NCBI RefSeq assembly: GCF_902459465.1
Contig: NC_047071.1
Span: 13,598,385-13,662,384 of the forward strand
Source of the DNA: Asterias rubens
Taxonomy: Eukaryota; Echinodermata; Asteroidea; Forcipulatida; Asteriidae
DNA: 64,000 nucleotides
Direction: 5' to 3'
Shown: positions 12,111-24,699 of the stretch, piece by piece
Numbering within the stretch: the stretch's first letter is position 1
Layout: each line of letters starts with the position of its first letter
Notes under the pieces: generated by a model
Told to the model about the DNA's origin: nothing
Seen by the model: only the letters and a program-made list of their open reading frames with translations
Databases searched by the model: none
Made by a program: the position numbers and the translations under genes

Positions 12111-14023
12111 GTGTTTCCATTATGTAAAGAGACATCGTTAATCTAAGACAGGATACAGAGCATTGCTCGATTTTATTTCTATCATAATTATTTGAGTGAG
12201 GTCAGATATAAGTGTGTCATCATCGCCGACCCTCCGGCCAGTCTAAGTTTTCCCTGCCTCATAATACAATAACACTGTCATTCTCCCCTTACAATGATCC
12301 ACGTCAATGTGACAGAAAACACTTTTGCATTCAAGATTAAATTCAGACCTTTGTAGAATTTCCCAACAAACTCAATTGAAAAGGCCCTGTCAGATGTACT
12401 AAAACTTTGTGTGGTTTTATTTTTACAGTCTGTTTTCCTTGTTGATAATAATACATAACTTCACTTTGTAGCCCGTGGCAACCTCTGAGTAATGCATCAA
12501 AGGACATCCTAATATTTTGATCAAGTCAACATCGAACACCTGAAGAGTCGGTATTTTACAGGACACCTTGCCATCTATCTACACTGCGCAATGAAGTAAG
12601 GACAATACAGGGCATAGTCCAACAGATATCGACAGGCATTTGTCATTGTTTGCTGTTTCAACGATTGTTGAACAGGTGAAGTCCAAGGGATCATTAGTCC
12701 GTGACTGGTAAACAACGTCTATTGAGGTGTTTGTTTGTCTGTCTGTCTGTCTGTCTGGGAGGTAGAGAGCGACAGATGATGCGAACTTCGGAAATTCGGC
12801 TTCATTGTAATTCAGAATAAAGGATGTCACTGGATTAAACCTTCATCTAATCAAATAATACCAGCTAAAGAACTACACTACATTAAACACTGTTGTATTG
12901 GTTTTTGTAATGAGCAAAAGGTCACCCCCCCCCCCCCTCCAACTAGACTGCTTTCAAGCAACTTTAATGAAATTTGGCCTCACTGACATCTTTGGGAACC
13001 TCCCTCAATGATGTAAATCATAAACTAATGACAAATCATTCCAAAGACAGCTTAGCAGACAATTGTTAAGCAATATGTTCTGCTTAAGCAACTCTATGAG
13101 AGTGGGCCCCATGGAACACATTTTGGGATCCTCCCTCCCTCTAAGATGTAAACCATAAACTAACCCCAAATCATTGCATAGACTGAAAATAGTACATTGG
13201 CCACAATCATTGTACAGTCACAACCGGGACCAGTCCGGTTTGCTGCTGACCAATCTGCAGTAATGCTTACATCATCTACCACCTCATCACATCTTGAGCT
13301 CTCGACATTGGGGGAGGGGTGGGGGGGGGGTGGAAAAATACATCCATCAGACACTTATGCAGGTGGTGAAGATAAGCAAGCAGTCCAAACAAACATGACC
13401 CCATTCTGCAAATGGTTTCTCCCCCAAAGTATATTTATAAAGATGGAGTCCTTCCCCCCCAAAACAAGTCAATCTGACAATCATCATCTAGTTCCCCCTC
13501 GATGTGCACTTTGCCACCAAAGGCATTATTTGTTTACACTAATACTGGCCAAGTTCTTCTCTCCATCAAAAAAAAGAAGTAGAAGAAAATGAAATTACAG
13601 GGTCTGCTCTGAGCACAATTTAACTACCTTTCGCTATCAATCAGGACTCATGTCATAACCAGGTGCAGGCAGGAGGCACTCTCTGAACTTGTTGACTCCC
13701 ATGGGGTAAAGATACATGTGACCTTTGACACACACTGTAACCTTTGACCCTGAGGTTAATGTGAGGTTGCACTATAGCTATTTATGAAGCTATAAAGCAA
13801 CTTAACTAACTCTGAAGGTTATTATATTGGAAGAGGATACATTTGACCCTCTTCAAAAGTCTATTAAGGGTTTAAATGCACTTGAACTTACAAGATGATA
13901 AAAATGGAGAATTGCTTCCTATGGTCGTACATGCACATGTCCGGTTGCTTAAGGTTTATCATGTAATTTCAGTTTTTTGGGGGGATCTTATTTTTCTTCT
14001 TCCAACCTCCGATGGAGTTTATC
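12111..14023. other. No gene seen
   Basis: (CTGT)n at about 12735, C and G homopolymers and the duplication at 12955-13195. The 131-codon frame at 13197-13592 looks incidental. Confidence 0.55.
12955..13195. repeat. Imperfect ~120 bp direct duplication
   Basis: TTTGGGAACCTCCCTC, ATGTAAATCATAAACTAA and CAAATCATTCCAAAGACAG recur about 128 bp later as TTTGGGATCCTCCCTC, ATGTAAACCATAAACTAA and CAAATCATTGCATAGACTG. Confidence 0.7.
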
Positions 14024-14386
14024 TTAAAGGCACTGGACATCTTTGGCAAAGACCGTATTCGCACTTAGTGTATCCCAACATATGCATAAAATAACTAGCC
14101 TGTGAAAATTTGGACTCAATTGGTCATCAAAGTTGCAAGAGAATAATACAAGAAAAGACATATCCTTTTTGCACAAATTTGTGTGCTTCCAGATACCTAA
14201 TAAAAGGCTTCAACCCTGAAGTATTTAAATTTTTGAGAAAGAAGTTTCCTCTTTCTCAAAAACTACGTCACTTCAGACGGAGCAGTTTTTAACAATGTTT
14301 TATAACTATCAACAGCTTTCCATTGATTGTTACCAACTAAGTTTTCATGCTCACTACTCTATTGAGTAATTATCAAGTGGTGCCTC
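14024..14386 (+). mobile_element. TTAA-type MITE family A, diverged copy
   Basis: Begins TTAAAGGCACTGGACAT. The internal backbone is recognisable (AACATATGCATAAAATAAC, CAACAGCTTTCCATTG). The right terminal repeat is decayed (AAGTGGTGCCT) and the TTAA there is lost. Confidence 0.8.
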
Positions 14387-15149
14387 AAAAGTGTCTTCAT
14401 GGTAATCTTCCAAGAACTCATATAAAATTTGTCTGTAAAAACGAGTGCCAAGACATTTACTTGAAGGTAAGAGCAAATACGGGTCAGCAAAATAAACTCA
14501 GCATATTCAATGTCAGAGGTCCTATTAGGATTTTTGCAAATTTATTTTGCAGCCCTTCGCAAACGTGTCGGTTCATGAAGGGCATTTCGGTGTCATTCTG
14601 CATCAGCCAAAGCCCCATTTCAATATGCATTTCCAATTATGATCAATCTGGACTCTTGGTGACAAGGTAACAACAATTTACGTCAAATGGAAATAACTTG
14701 TGTACTTGCAGAAATGTTTCTCTCTTCAAATTTTGTGTTTGTGTTTGATGGATTTACCTCAGGCCCAGTACAAAAACAGACTAAATTCTGTGTTAAGGAA
14801 TGTTTTCATGTCACAGCAAATGTTTTAAAACTTATTTTAAAAAAAACTGAAACCGCCAAAGTAGTTTGAATATATGGGGGTCGGAATATAGAGCAGTCAC
14901 TGTGCTGGACAAATCTGCACGACGATCAATCTGTGACTGTACAAGAAAGAGAAGTTTGAAAAGTTAAGAGGAGTCACAAAGAAAGAGTGGGATTTGTCTG
15001 AGAGAAATGTCAAAGGCAGAGGCAAAACTGTTGCACTCCGCAAAGCTTTTGAATCAACACTAATAACCTCTTCCCCACAGTAGGTCTGTAGCCAGTCTCT
15101 GTCTCTTTTACATATGTTTCCATAGTAAATGTGCCATTAGTGCGTCTGG
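14387..15149. other. No gene seen
   Basis: Unrecognised apart from GTCGGAATATAGAGCAGTCA at 14880, a fragment shared with the telomere-like array near 20815. Confidence 0.5.
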
Positions 15150-15415
15150 TCTAGTTCCTCTTATAAGAATGTTTGAGCTTAAAACCTCACTTTATGCTTC
15201 TTCTCACCCCACACACTCTTGCTTTGCAAAGATGTAGAACAAAGAGCCATTCCAACAACTTTATTCCACGCACTTCATCTCTTTGGAACTCCTTGCCTGG
15301 TGCTTGTTTCCCTCTATCCTACAATCTAGACTGTTCTAAGAGGAATATCAATTCCTACTTTTCAGCTTCCCTGAGGTTAATTTCATCTTTAATATTCTTC
15401 TTCCTGTAGCCTCCT
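15150..15415 (+). mobile_element. Non-LTR retrotransposon reverse-transcriptase C-terminal remnant
   Basis: Reads NNFIPRTSSLWNSLPGACFP then SYNLDCSKRNINSYF, matching the SRTSxLWNSLPxxCFPxSYNLxxFKxxIN pattern found near the end of many LINE polyproteins. No upstream domain remains. Confidence 0.7.
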
Positions 15416-15598
15416 TGCCAAGAGTGGCTTTTAGCCTTGTTTGGGGCAAACTTGCATTAATTCTTATTTATTTAAAGCCTACACTGCTTCCTAACCACAA
15501 AAACAAAATGAAATTCAATGTGCTCTTAGTCTAGATGATGATACCTCCTGAACCTCTGGATCTCAAGTTTCAAAAGAAGAAATCTCTAAATCACCTCA

Positions 15599-15823
15599 AT
15601 AGACCGTATTGTTTAACCCCTTTTTTGCTATGAAAGTCGCCATCTTGGAGGTCAAATCGTATGCGCGTCTACACGCATACATCAAAGAAACACGCAGCAC
15701 GCAGCGTTCCCCGTTTGATTTATACGGCATAAGCTCACGGAACACACACACACACACACGCTCGCAGACGCCATCTTGTAGGGCAAATATTTGAAGGGTG
15801 ACGTCATATTCAAAACGGTCTAT
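15599..15823. mobile_element. Short DNA element with ATAGACCGT termini
   Basis: Left ATAGACCGTATT and right AAAACGGTCTAT are inverted; inside, CGCCATCTTG occurs twice in direct orientation, with a (CA)n tract between. Confidence 0.55.
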
Positions 15824-17069
15824 ACTACCGGAAAAAATAGACCTTTGGATATGGGATACGAAATTGCCCTTAAGTGGAAATAACAGTGAATTTTCAGTTT
15901 GGCATTCAGTAATAGTCCTGTGTAATCAAAGATTATATGGGAAATAAAGGCAACTTTACAAAAATTACTTGCAATCATACCCCATATTTAAATAGGTAAA
16001 AAGATAAATTTCTGATGCATTTAAATAAAATCAATAACTTCTGGTTGGTTGAAATTTTACTTTCCATTTATTTTCACTATTTATCATGTTAAAACTTTCA
16101 ATACTACTGTTATCACTACCAACTTGGCATGCTAAGTCAACTTTTCAAAGTCTCAAACGTATGGTTAAAGGTACTGGAAACCTTTGGTCGTTACCAAGTA
16201 GGTTTTTATGCTAACAATTATTTTAAGTAATTACCAAAAGTGTCCAGTGCCTTTGATATACAGTAAGCATCTAAGGCTTGATATAAATGAAAGTACACTA
16301 CACTTTACTTCATCAGAACTAACCACAAAGCAAGAAAAAAAAGAGCAAAATCAGCTTGATTTCAGAAGACCCCGTTATCAACTCACACTGATCCCTGAAA
16401 GGCCTACACATTGATGAAATCAAATACTGATCAGTGATCCATTTCACTTCTTTTTGAATAGATGCGTCAACCGGAACAACTTATTGGAGTGTTGGGTACT
16501 ATTAATTATCGTTCAATTAGCTAAGGCCAAGTAAAAAAAAAAACAGTTGATCGTCCGGGTTTTTCCCAAAAGAGGAGGATGAGGGCCTTTTCATTTTATT
16601 TCTTTCAAAGGTGGCTGCCAAGATTTTAAATCAAACTGGCCACCAATTCTTCCATTTAAAGTCACCACTTACTTTATGTAGTTGCAAGTTCTAAAGAGAT
16701 TAGTAATTTTAATGAGAAATACACACACAAAAATCTGTTTGAAAAAAGAAATGTGAACAAAATAAAATAACAATGCAGCCTCTAAAAAGGACGAGGGAGG
16801 GGACGATCAACTGGTATTTTTTTTATCGGGCCTAAGTTTCTGATGGACTCTTTGAAGTTCTATCTGGTTATGATACTCATAATGACTGATCCAAGTGAGG
16901 AGTGACGATAGCACATACAATAACACCCCTACCCAGCGGGAACCATCTGGATGAATACAATATCATTCAACCATTGTCAATAAACTCAAGCTTTAAAACA
17001 ATGGAACCTCATGACCTTTTTTAATAGTGCACTTTCACTAAGACGGTCGGAGCACATTGCTCAAAACAG
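15824..17069. other. No gene seen
   Basis: AT-rich, with only the deleted MITE at 16164-16256. Confidence 0.55.
16164..16256 (+). mobile_element. Internally deleted family A MITE (termini only)
   Basis: Only about 93 bp: left end TTAAAGGTACTGG joined directly to the right end ACCAAAAGTGTCCAGTGCC. All of the central portion is missing. Confidence 0.75.
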
Positions 17070-17187
17070 TCGAGAAAAACATTGCTCAAAACATTGCTCA
17101 AGTCGAAAACATTGCTCAAAACATTGCTCAAGTCGAAAACATTGCTCAAAACATTGCTCAAGTCGAAAACATTGCTCAAAACAGTCG
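17070..17187. repeat. 30 bp minisatellite
   Basis: Unit made of GTCGAAAACATTGCTC plus AAAACATTGCTCAA, repeated about four times with almost no divergence. Confidence 0.9.
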
Positions 17188-17644
17188 AGCAGAACAAAAA
17201 TAAGAACGAATTGGCCAAATTGTGGCAATTACAAAGCAACATCCAACAGATGACTGCAAGGTTTGAAGTGTAGTTTTTAAAAACCTTGAGGTTGGGGCCT
17301 AATTTTTCTTTTAGAATTACAGAAAGTTCAGAACTATAAAAATATCAAAAATTGCAAACAAATTTTAAACAAAGACACCATACGTGTCTTAAGACGGTAT
17401 TACGTGTTCTAAGACGGCTAGAGCAAACTGACTGAAACATCAAGAAAAACAGCTCTTTTCAGAGCCACCACTACTCACAAAGAGATTTGTTATTACATGG
17501 TGTCACCACATCACCACAAACCTCACTTACTCAGTATTTTTTCTTGTTTCTCTCCAAGGTCAATTAAATTGAGGGTTGAATTAAAAAAAAATAGTCCTGT
17601 CTCTTCCGACAGAGAATCAAACAACAGGCCAGATACTTCACGGC

Positions 17645-17800
17645 AGCAACGAAGGTGATTGCCTCCCTGCCCCTGGTCATTGCCTTGGTGCCCTTGAAAT
17701 GCTCCAGTAGAAATTAAAAATCTCCACATCCGATGGATGGGTGCCCTTTACCAAGGAGAAAGAGCCTTGGTGCCCTTGCCCTTTCGAAAACGAAGCATAC
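17645..17800 (-). repeat. Partial copy of the 39070-39415 repeat
   Basis: CTTGGTGCCCTTGAAATGCT and GGGTGCCCTTTACCAAGGAG, with a second GGTGCCCTTGCCC; looks internally duplicated. Confidence 0.45.
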
Positions 17801-19689
17801 AGGCCTGCAAGAACAATGGCTGCCTTCATAATGATATGTAATGGGCTGGATATATCACTGTCAAAACGTGAGGTAGCCATTGACAATCTGTAATTTAACG
17901 TCATTGGTGGGGCCTCCCATTAAATAAAAGGGTTTTAAAACATTTTCAGTAATACACTGCAGGGCCTCTATCTGGGACAAAAAGAAACAAACATTTTCAC
18001 CGATGGTCAAAATTCTCCTCCATAAAAAGTACTTTTGCAAGAGCATACTTTCTAGAATATTATGCTAAAAAAAAAATCTTGAAAGGAAAAAAAAAAAAAA
18101 TCTAAAGTGGCTAAGAAGAAATAAGAAGCGAGTCTCTCCAAAAGACGTATGGATTTCCTTGTCTGGGCCTAAGCAGATTAGCAAAAATAACACACGTGTA
18201 GCTTCGTAAGCTGTAATGAACCCCAGGCGATGTACGTAATAAAAAGGAAACTAAAACATGGCAAGGCTATTCACCTTCGATCTGACGGTAAATGAATCCC
18301 GACTGTGCGAGGTGAATGCGCTAATGTACACACGCTACATTCATGCACTAGTCCTCTTAGCGTAGAGTGTTATGAAATCTGATCGCTTCGTCGTCCTCCG
18401 GAGAGCCTAGCACTGTAGCGCTCTGTCTTTTGTTGTTTAGAAGAGATCAATGGACCCACCTGTGCCCGGGCCGGTGTCGGGCTAGCAGCCCCCGTGGGTC
18501 AAGTTCAAATAAACCAGGGGAGAGAAAAACGCCAGTGCAAAAATAAGAACACCGTCCTGTTATTTGAATCTGCAAACGATATTGAAATTGATTTTGATGT
18601 TACCAAAGCATACCATCAATGATTTTTTGTCTCCAAACACACATTACTCCAAAGGAGGAAGTTTTGGGGAAGAGCTCAATCTTTTTTGTTTTGTTCTTCC
18701 CCCCCTAAAGTAGTTTGGCCAACTCCCTACCAACCGGTTTCCCTCCCGTTTCTCCCTGCTGGATATCCTAGAGGTAAAAAAATCAGTTTGCATCACTAAA
18801 TAAACGGGAGGGTAGCGAGGCCAGACTTAATCCATTTATTGAATTTACAGAGGGGATTAGGAGGCCGTTTGTCCCCAAGGGCTTGGTGGTGGGGTAATGT
18901 TATACAGGGAACTAGAGCTTGAATGGGGGTGTTATTTCTGATAGAGAAGAAAGCGGTGGGATCCCTGGACTTAGACGAACGACACAGGGTCTGGTGACAC
19001 TGTTTGTGTATCATAGGATAATCACTGATAGGTTCAACGACGAGGCGTGATTGCTTAGCTACCCAGAGGTCGCCTCGGCAACAATACAGCCCTGTTTTCA
19101 TTATTTTTACTTTTTAATCCGGACCCATTGTGTGGGGCACTTACATAGGGGGGCGAGAAAAGGTTCCCAAAGGAACTCACAGCAAATTGCTGGTCGCTAT
19201 ATCGCTCAAATGGCTGTGAAAAAAAAGAAAAAAATTCATTTAGGGGATTGATCCAGAGAAAGTTGCTATGCCACTCATCGAAGAAAGGAGGGGGGGGGGG
19301 GGGGAGCGGGTGCCAATTCTATACCATTATTCAAAAGGATAAATAAAAAATGCTGCAGTAGCATACGGTGTGCTATTGATTCCAATAGAAATGTTCCTGT
19401 AACACCCTTGCCTTTGGGCTGGGTGTCAGTTAACGTGTATATTTCATTGTACATTGTTGCACTGTGGAACGTGCTACCACCTGCCACAGTAATGAGGGGG
19501 AACAAAAGAGGTTTTTGCCCCCCTTTTTCATGAACTTGTGGTAAAAGCAATGGATACAACGTTTAGGTCACTGTGTTACCCCCCTTTTATTATTATACAA
19601 CTCTGAGCGTGTACATCTATCTATTCATGAAAACAAATCACCAATGTTATGATGTACGACAAGAATAAGAAATTTTGATTTTTATATCC
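17801..19689. other. No gene seen
   Basis: Includes a small GC-rich inverted pair (GACCCACCTGTGCCCGGG / CCCCCGTGGGTC near 18450-18499) and a long G run at about 19291. The open frames lack domains. Confidence 0.5.
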
Positions 19690-20005
19690 TAGTAATTGCT
19701 GTGTACGTTTTGTTCCACACAAAACACAAACATCAACAGATTTACAATTTAAACTAACTTGGTTTAAATATAAAGATGGTAGAAAGCTTCCCTTAGAATA
19801 TTACTTGATGAGTTGCTGTAGTTTTGAGAAATGAGTAAAAAAATTCACAATAAAATAATTTTCGCCTCATTGAGTCGATAATTGTTTTAGCAAGTTTGAC
19901 TGATTTATGCGCCACTCCTGAAAACACTGCTCTGTGTTTTCCACTTTTTTCTCAAAAACTTGACGACTAATAAAGCTGAAACTATTGTTTTCTACAAAAG
20001 GTATC
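19690..20005 (+). repeat. Dispersed repeat family E, copy 2
   Basis: Reverse-complement relative of 1745-2100: GAGTTGCTGTAGTTTTGAGA, CTCAAAAACTTGACGACTAA, TAAAGCTGAAAC. Confidence 0.6.
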
Positions 20006-20229
20006 AAAACCCGTCAAAAGGGGGAAATTATGGGTTGGAGATTGACTAGGTCATTGATAATTAAAGCCAATGAATAATGCTTGTATGCCACCAGATGGTA
20101 GTAGAGTGTCAGGTTGTGAAAAATGAGCTCTGCTAGCTGTGAATGGGCTAGTAGTGGCAGAGTGGGACATGCACCTAGATATGAGTAACTGTGTAAATGG
20201 AACGATTACATCATCACTACTTTCTGACA

Positions 20230-20835
20230 TCCCTACGCTTCGACACCAGTATGTTCCGACACTCTTAGTGTATTTTCATAACCCTAAACCTAAACCTTAA
20301 CCTTAAACTTACCCTAACCCTAACCCTAACCCAAACCCAAACCCTAACCCAAACTAGCATGTAAGTCTTCAGGTTTTGTGTGTGTAAATGGACCAGTTAC
20401 ACCCTTATGTTCCGACATCCCTTGCTTTGACACTCCTATGTTCCAACACTCCAAGTGTATTATCCTAACCCTAAACCTAAACTTTAACCTTACCCTAACC
20501 CTCATCTTAACCCAAACCCTAACCCAAACCAGCAAGTAAGTCTTCAGGTTTCTGTGCAAATGGAACAGTTATACCCCTATGTTCCGACATCCCTTGCTTC
20601 GACACCCCTGTGTTCCGACACTCCAAGTGTATTTTCCTAACCCCAACTCTAAACCTAACCCTAACCTTAACCCAAACTATAGCCCTAACCTTAACCCAAA
20701 ACCTAACCCTGACCTTAACCCAAACCCTAACCTTAATCCCTAACCCTAAACTAGCATGTACATCTTCCAGGTTTTTTTTTCTTCGGAACATAGGGTTGTC
20801 GGAACATAGGGGCGTCGGAATATAGAGCAGTCACC
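20230..20835. repeat. Higher-order repeat containing telomere-like CCCTAA tracts
   Basis: Three units of about 180 bp; each has CCTTGCTTCGACACC, ATGTTCCGACA, CCAAGTGTATT, then a run of degenerate CCCTAA/CCTTAA, then CAAGTAAGTCTTCAGG. The right end carries the reverse complement of ATGTTCCGACA twice. Confidence 0.85.
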
Positions 20836-23539
20836 AATGGAACATATACACTCTGCACCTAGAAATCAGAACACACCTGTAATTAGGTTTATAAACACCC
20901 ATTTACAGATGAGAGTGTAGGAAAAAAGGATGATGTGCCTTAATAGGACTTGAAGTCCACTTCAAAATATTTCCAGACCTCAATTTAAAACCTAACACCC
21001 CCACAGGCGACTGCGGTAGACGCCCCACTGCTTTTGCTGTGGTTTGCCAATGGTGCCCTCAGTTGTAAAAGTCCCAACTACAACTTCACATTTTTCCTGA
21101 TTAGAAATGTCATATTAGGAGTGAAACAATTACTTGATCTGTCCCTTCAAGAATAATATTCAAGGGATGTACAAGTTTTGCTCTTAACTTTGTTTCCAGT
21201 TGACTAGCCAGCAGGGCCACTTAGCTTGTCATTTCTCCAGTCCCCAAGCCTATTCACTAGTCCCTAGTTCATATTGAAAGGGAGTCTTTTTAGAAAACTG
21301 AACAGACCACTGAGCTGGACCACTTGGATAGAATTTTGACTGTTCGTAAGGTGTTTTTTTTTCAAACCAGCAAAGCCTGAACTAGCAAACCAGACAAATG
21401 AATTGTTGTTACTGATGTGTTTTAACCATCATTTCGCCAGGTGACCTGAGTGAGAACAATGATGTAAAGTGTAGTTGAAGTTTGCCTTCCATGTCTGCAA
21501 GTATGCCCAAATGAAAGATATACGCCCAAATGAGAAGTGCACACCTCAAAAGTACATACATGTACGGTGGGAGTGCCTGTATGCCTATATACTGTTTGCC
21601 ACAAATGGAGTGTATTTTCCTAATCTAACATAAAAACCAACCCAACCCAACCATAACCCTAGCGTCTAAGTCCAAAGTGGACTAGGGGACAAGGGGTAAC
21701 CTTGTTTCAGCCCCCATGAGTAGGGGGCAACGTGACCCTGGTGACAGCTAATCTGGGTCGACAGCCAAAGTCAGTTAGGTGTAGCCCCTCACCTTGAAGT
21801 GCAGTCCGGGTCTTGTGAGTTGATAAATTAAAAACATTATAAAATTATGGCAGAAGGGGGGAGGAAAATGTCCCTTTCAGATTTGTTTTTAGAAATAAAA
21901 CTATAAAAAAAAAATAATAATAATCTTTCATCAAATACCTTGAACAGTTCAGTTGAAAGGTGTTAGTCATTCAAACGAATTATTAACAAAAATAGATCAA
22001 GTGTGATCCATGAATACAAGAAAAAAATTGTTGTTGTTGTTCTTAACAACAGCTATTGAAATTGACCGAGATTTTGTCTGAGCTTCTGTCTGCATTTGAT
22101 TGCTATAAAGTTCACATGTAGAGTCACTATGTTATAAATGATGTCACAATACCCTAAAGAAAGTACAGATGGACCCCCAGTTCAGTTCAACTCTTCAATG
22201 TACCCAAGAAGGCATGAGAGTTTGTTTCAACAGAAATCAATATGACTTTAATAGATGTAATATCAGCTAGACACTTAACCATCATCTACATACTGTGTCC
22301 ATCTTGAAAAATGATTGCGACGAAAATGTTTCTACCGCGTGAGACTCAAATGACCAGCTGATGTTAATTCAATGGCCAGAAGAAGTCTGTCTCTCAAAAT
22401 AAAATATAAAATAAGGTTTCAAAACAACTGGAAATGGTAATCTATCTGGGCAAATTAAGTTAAAAAACACACGGTGTACTATGGTTAAACTTTTACCAAA
22501 ATAGAACAGTAAGTTTGCTGAGTGAATTACTGTTAATGACTTTGTGTTTAGCAGGGATGTGATGGGCTGTTGGAAAAAAAAACTGTGAGTGCAAAAAGTG
22601 AAAGCTTGCAAGCGCAAGGCCTGCTTACATACAGCTATATCTTTGGATTAAGAGACCTACTCTGCAATCTCTGACGTTGTATATGCTTTTTTATTATATA
22701 TTTTATATATGGTTTTTTATTATATAATAAATAGGGTAGATGGCCTTAGCGTTCGATTTAAACCGGACCTTCTTCATAGGCATAAAACAAGTACAAACAA
22801 ATACATATCCGTTTATAGAAAAAGAGAGGGGAAAGGGATTAAGGGAAGGATCCAGAAAGAAACGGGAAAATAACAGCCAATCAAAGTTTCTATTTCAGAA
22901 ACAATTGGTGGCTATGAACCAATGGGAGTAAAGTGGCGAGGACAAAGGTTTGGTTTTTTATTATATATATTTCTTTTTTTTCTTTTTTTTTTTATAATAA
23001 TCATTATTATTTTTTTTATTTTTTTTGGGGGGGAGGGGGGGGGGAAACGGATCTCCAGTTTAAAACAGAGAAATCACATCCCTGATTCGGTTTTAAAGCA
23101 CTACGGATATGCCCAGTTTCAAGTGGACTATCAAAACAATATATAATCCTTCTTCTGGTTTTACGACTTAATTTTGTTCCTAATCCTGGCTATTGTTTAT
23201 TTTTGTTACTGAATGCTAACAAAATCTACTCTTTACAAAGAGATGACAGTCCGTCCGACGACAGACAATTTTAACACAAAGTGAAATGCAAAATGACTTA
23301 GACGTTACATCATAAATTCAAAGTGAAGGATGCGCGTTGAATGAACTGTGCTTAACTCTGAAAGCACATGTTTGGCTTCAAACGTCTCCATTTTGATTTG
23401 ACTTGAATGGTCAACTTAACTCAAAATACAGCTACAAGCTTGTCACTTCAATACTAAAATAAGAGTGGACTTGACCAGACATCTCAAGATTAGAAAAGAA
23501 TTCAGACCAAGATTGGGACAAGAAGACTTTGAGAAGGAG
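20836..23539. other. No gene seen
   Basis: A fragment of the telomere-like unit near 21607-21660, an AT-only block near 22690-22730, and T/G homopolymers near 22975-23043. Confidence 0.5.
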
Positions 23540-23965
23540 ATTAAGACACAGAAACTTTAGAAGAGATTTTTGAACGATTTAAAAGAGTTTGGTTAAAAAA
23601 CCTTAAAGAGATTTTGAGGAGATTTTAAAACATTTTGGAAGAGACTTAACATAGATTTGAAAGAGCTTTGGAATAGGTTTGAAATAGATTTGGAAGAGCT
23701 TCAAAAGAGATTTGGAAGAGTCTTGGAAGAGATTTGATAGAGATTTGAAAGAGATTTGGAAGAGATTTCTAGGAGCTTTGAAAGAGATTTGGAAGAGATT
23801 TGGAATAGGTTTGAAATAGATTTGAAAGAGATTTGGAAAATATTTTAAATAGATTTGGAAAAGGTTCGGAAGAGATTTGAAAGAGATTTGAAAGAGATTT
23901 GAAAGAACTTTGGAAGAGATTCAAAATAAATTTGGAAACAAATCGGAAGAGATTTGGAAGAGATT
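23540..23965. repeat. Degenerate AGAGATTTGGA minisatellite
   Basis: About 35 imperfect repeats of an 11-13 bp unit, GAAGAGATTTG. Purine-rich on this strand; the reverse strand gives a long open frame with no biological meaning. Confidence 0.88.
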
Positions 23966-24699
23966 TGGAAACTGAAAGAAGAGAAGGACTTATTGGCCCG
24001 ATCTCAAGACGTACATCAGAGGCCAGGTGTTTGAAATATCTCAGACAATAATGAAATGTATGATGGATTGAGAGAGGGTTGGTCCTTCTTACATTTTCCA
24101 CAGAGATATTTAGCAACTGAAGGTTTTGTTTCCACGGCAAAAGAGAAGAGAATGTTGCAATTAGACTCATCTTCTTGCAACATCATCTTGCTGCCATGGA
24201 AACCTCAGAATGTGGAGAGAACAAATATTTGAATTGCAACAAAAGCAAGCCAACATAGTTAAAAACATGTTAAATGTGCAAGTAGTTTGGCAAAAATCCA
24301 ACATTCCATGTGAATACTCTGTTGTACTAGCTTTTTAAATGCCAAGGTCATACACGTACCATTTATTTTATGTATTCTGAAAGTGCCAATATCGAACATG
24401 TCTGCTCTTTTTAAGTACTAAAAAAGTTGAACATGTACGCCCCATAACTATGTTTCACAATAGGGCATTATCACTCTAATGTATACAATTACGTACATGT
24501 ACTGTACAACCTGGTTCTCTTAGGTTTTATTTCAGTTCATGAACGAGGGCACATCGTTGTCCAAGCTTTTCTAATGTTTTCTATTTTTAGCTACGATCGA
24601 TACCGCCATTGGTCGATCATTCCTCTGCTTGTTTGTAATTACACTTTGAAACAATGGCAGACCACAGGAAATAAACATCACTCTGTACAGAAATACCTT
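23966..24699. other. No gene seen
   Basis: Unique-looking AT-rich sequence without domains. Confidence 0.5.

Noticed and set aside
13197..13592. 131-codon plus-strand frame
   Set aside because: Gly and Pro runs come from G and C homopolymers, no domain, and it overlaps an imperfect duplication.
17070..17187. CRISPR-like regular repeats
   Set aside because: Units are head to tail with no unique spacers, and the context is an animal genome.
17011..17273. Three overlapping repetitive frames (HCSKHCSSRK, KTLLKSKTLL, LSNVFDLSNV)
   Set aside because: All come from the 30 bp minisatellite; no splice or start context.
18796..19101. 101-codon minus-strand frame
   Set aside because: No recognisable domain, no splice signals or repeat relation that supports coding.
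19420..19560. Possible LINE C-terminal motif (ALWNVLPPATV on plus)
   Set aside because: Only one short match and no following 3' tail; could be chance.
20344..20825. Open frames rich in Val-Arg and Thr-Leu repeats
   Set aside because: They are translations of the telomere-like CCCTAA tracts, not proteins.
23769..24170. 133-codon frame with FQSL/NLFQ repeats
   Set aside because: Reverse strand of the AGAGATTTGGA minisatellite.
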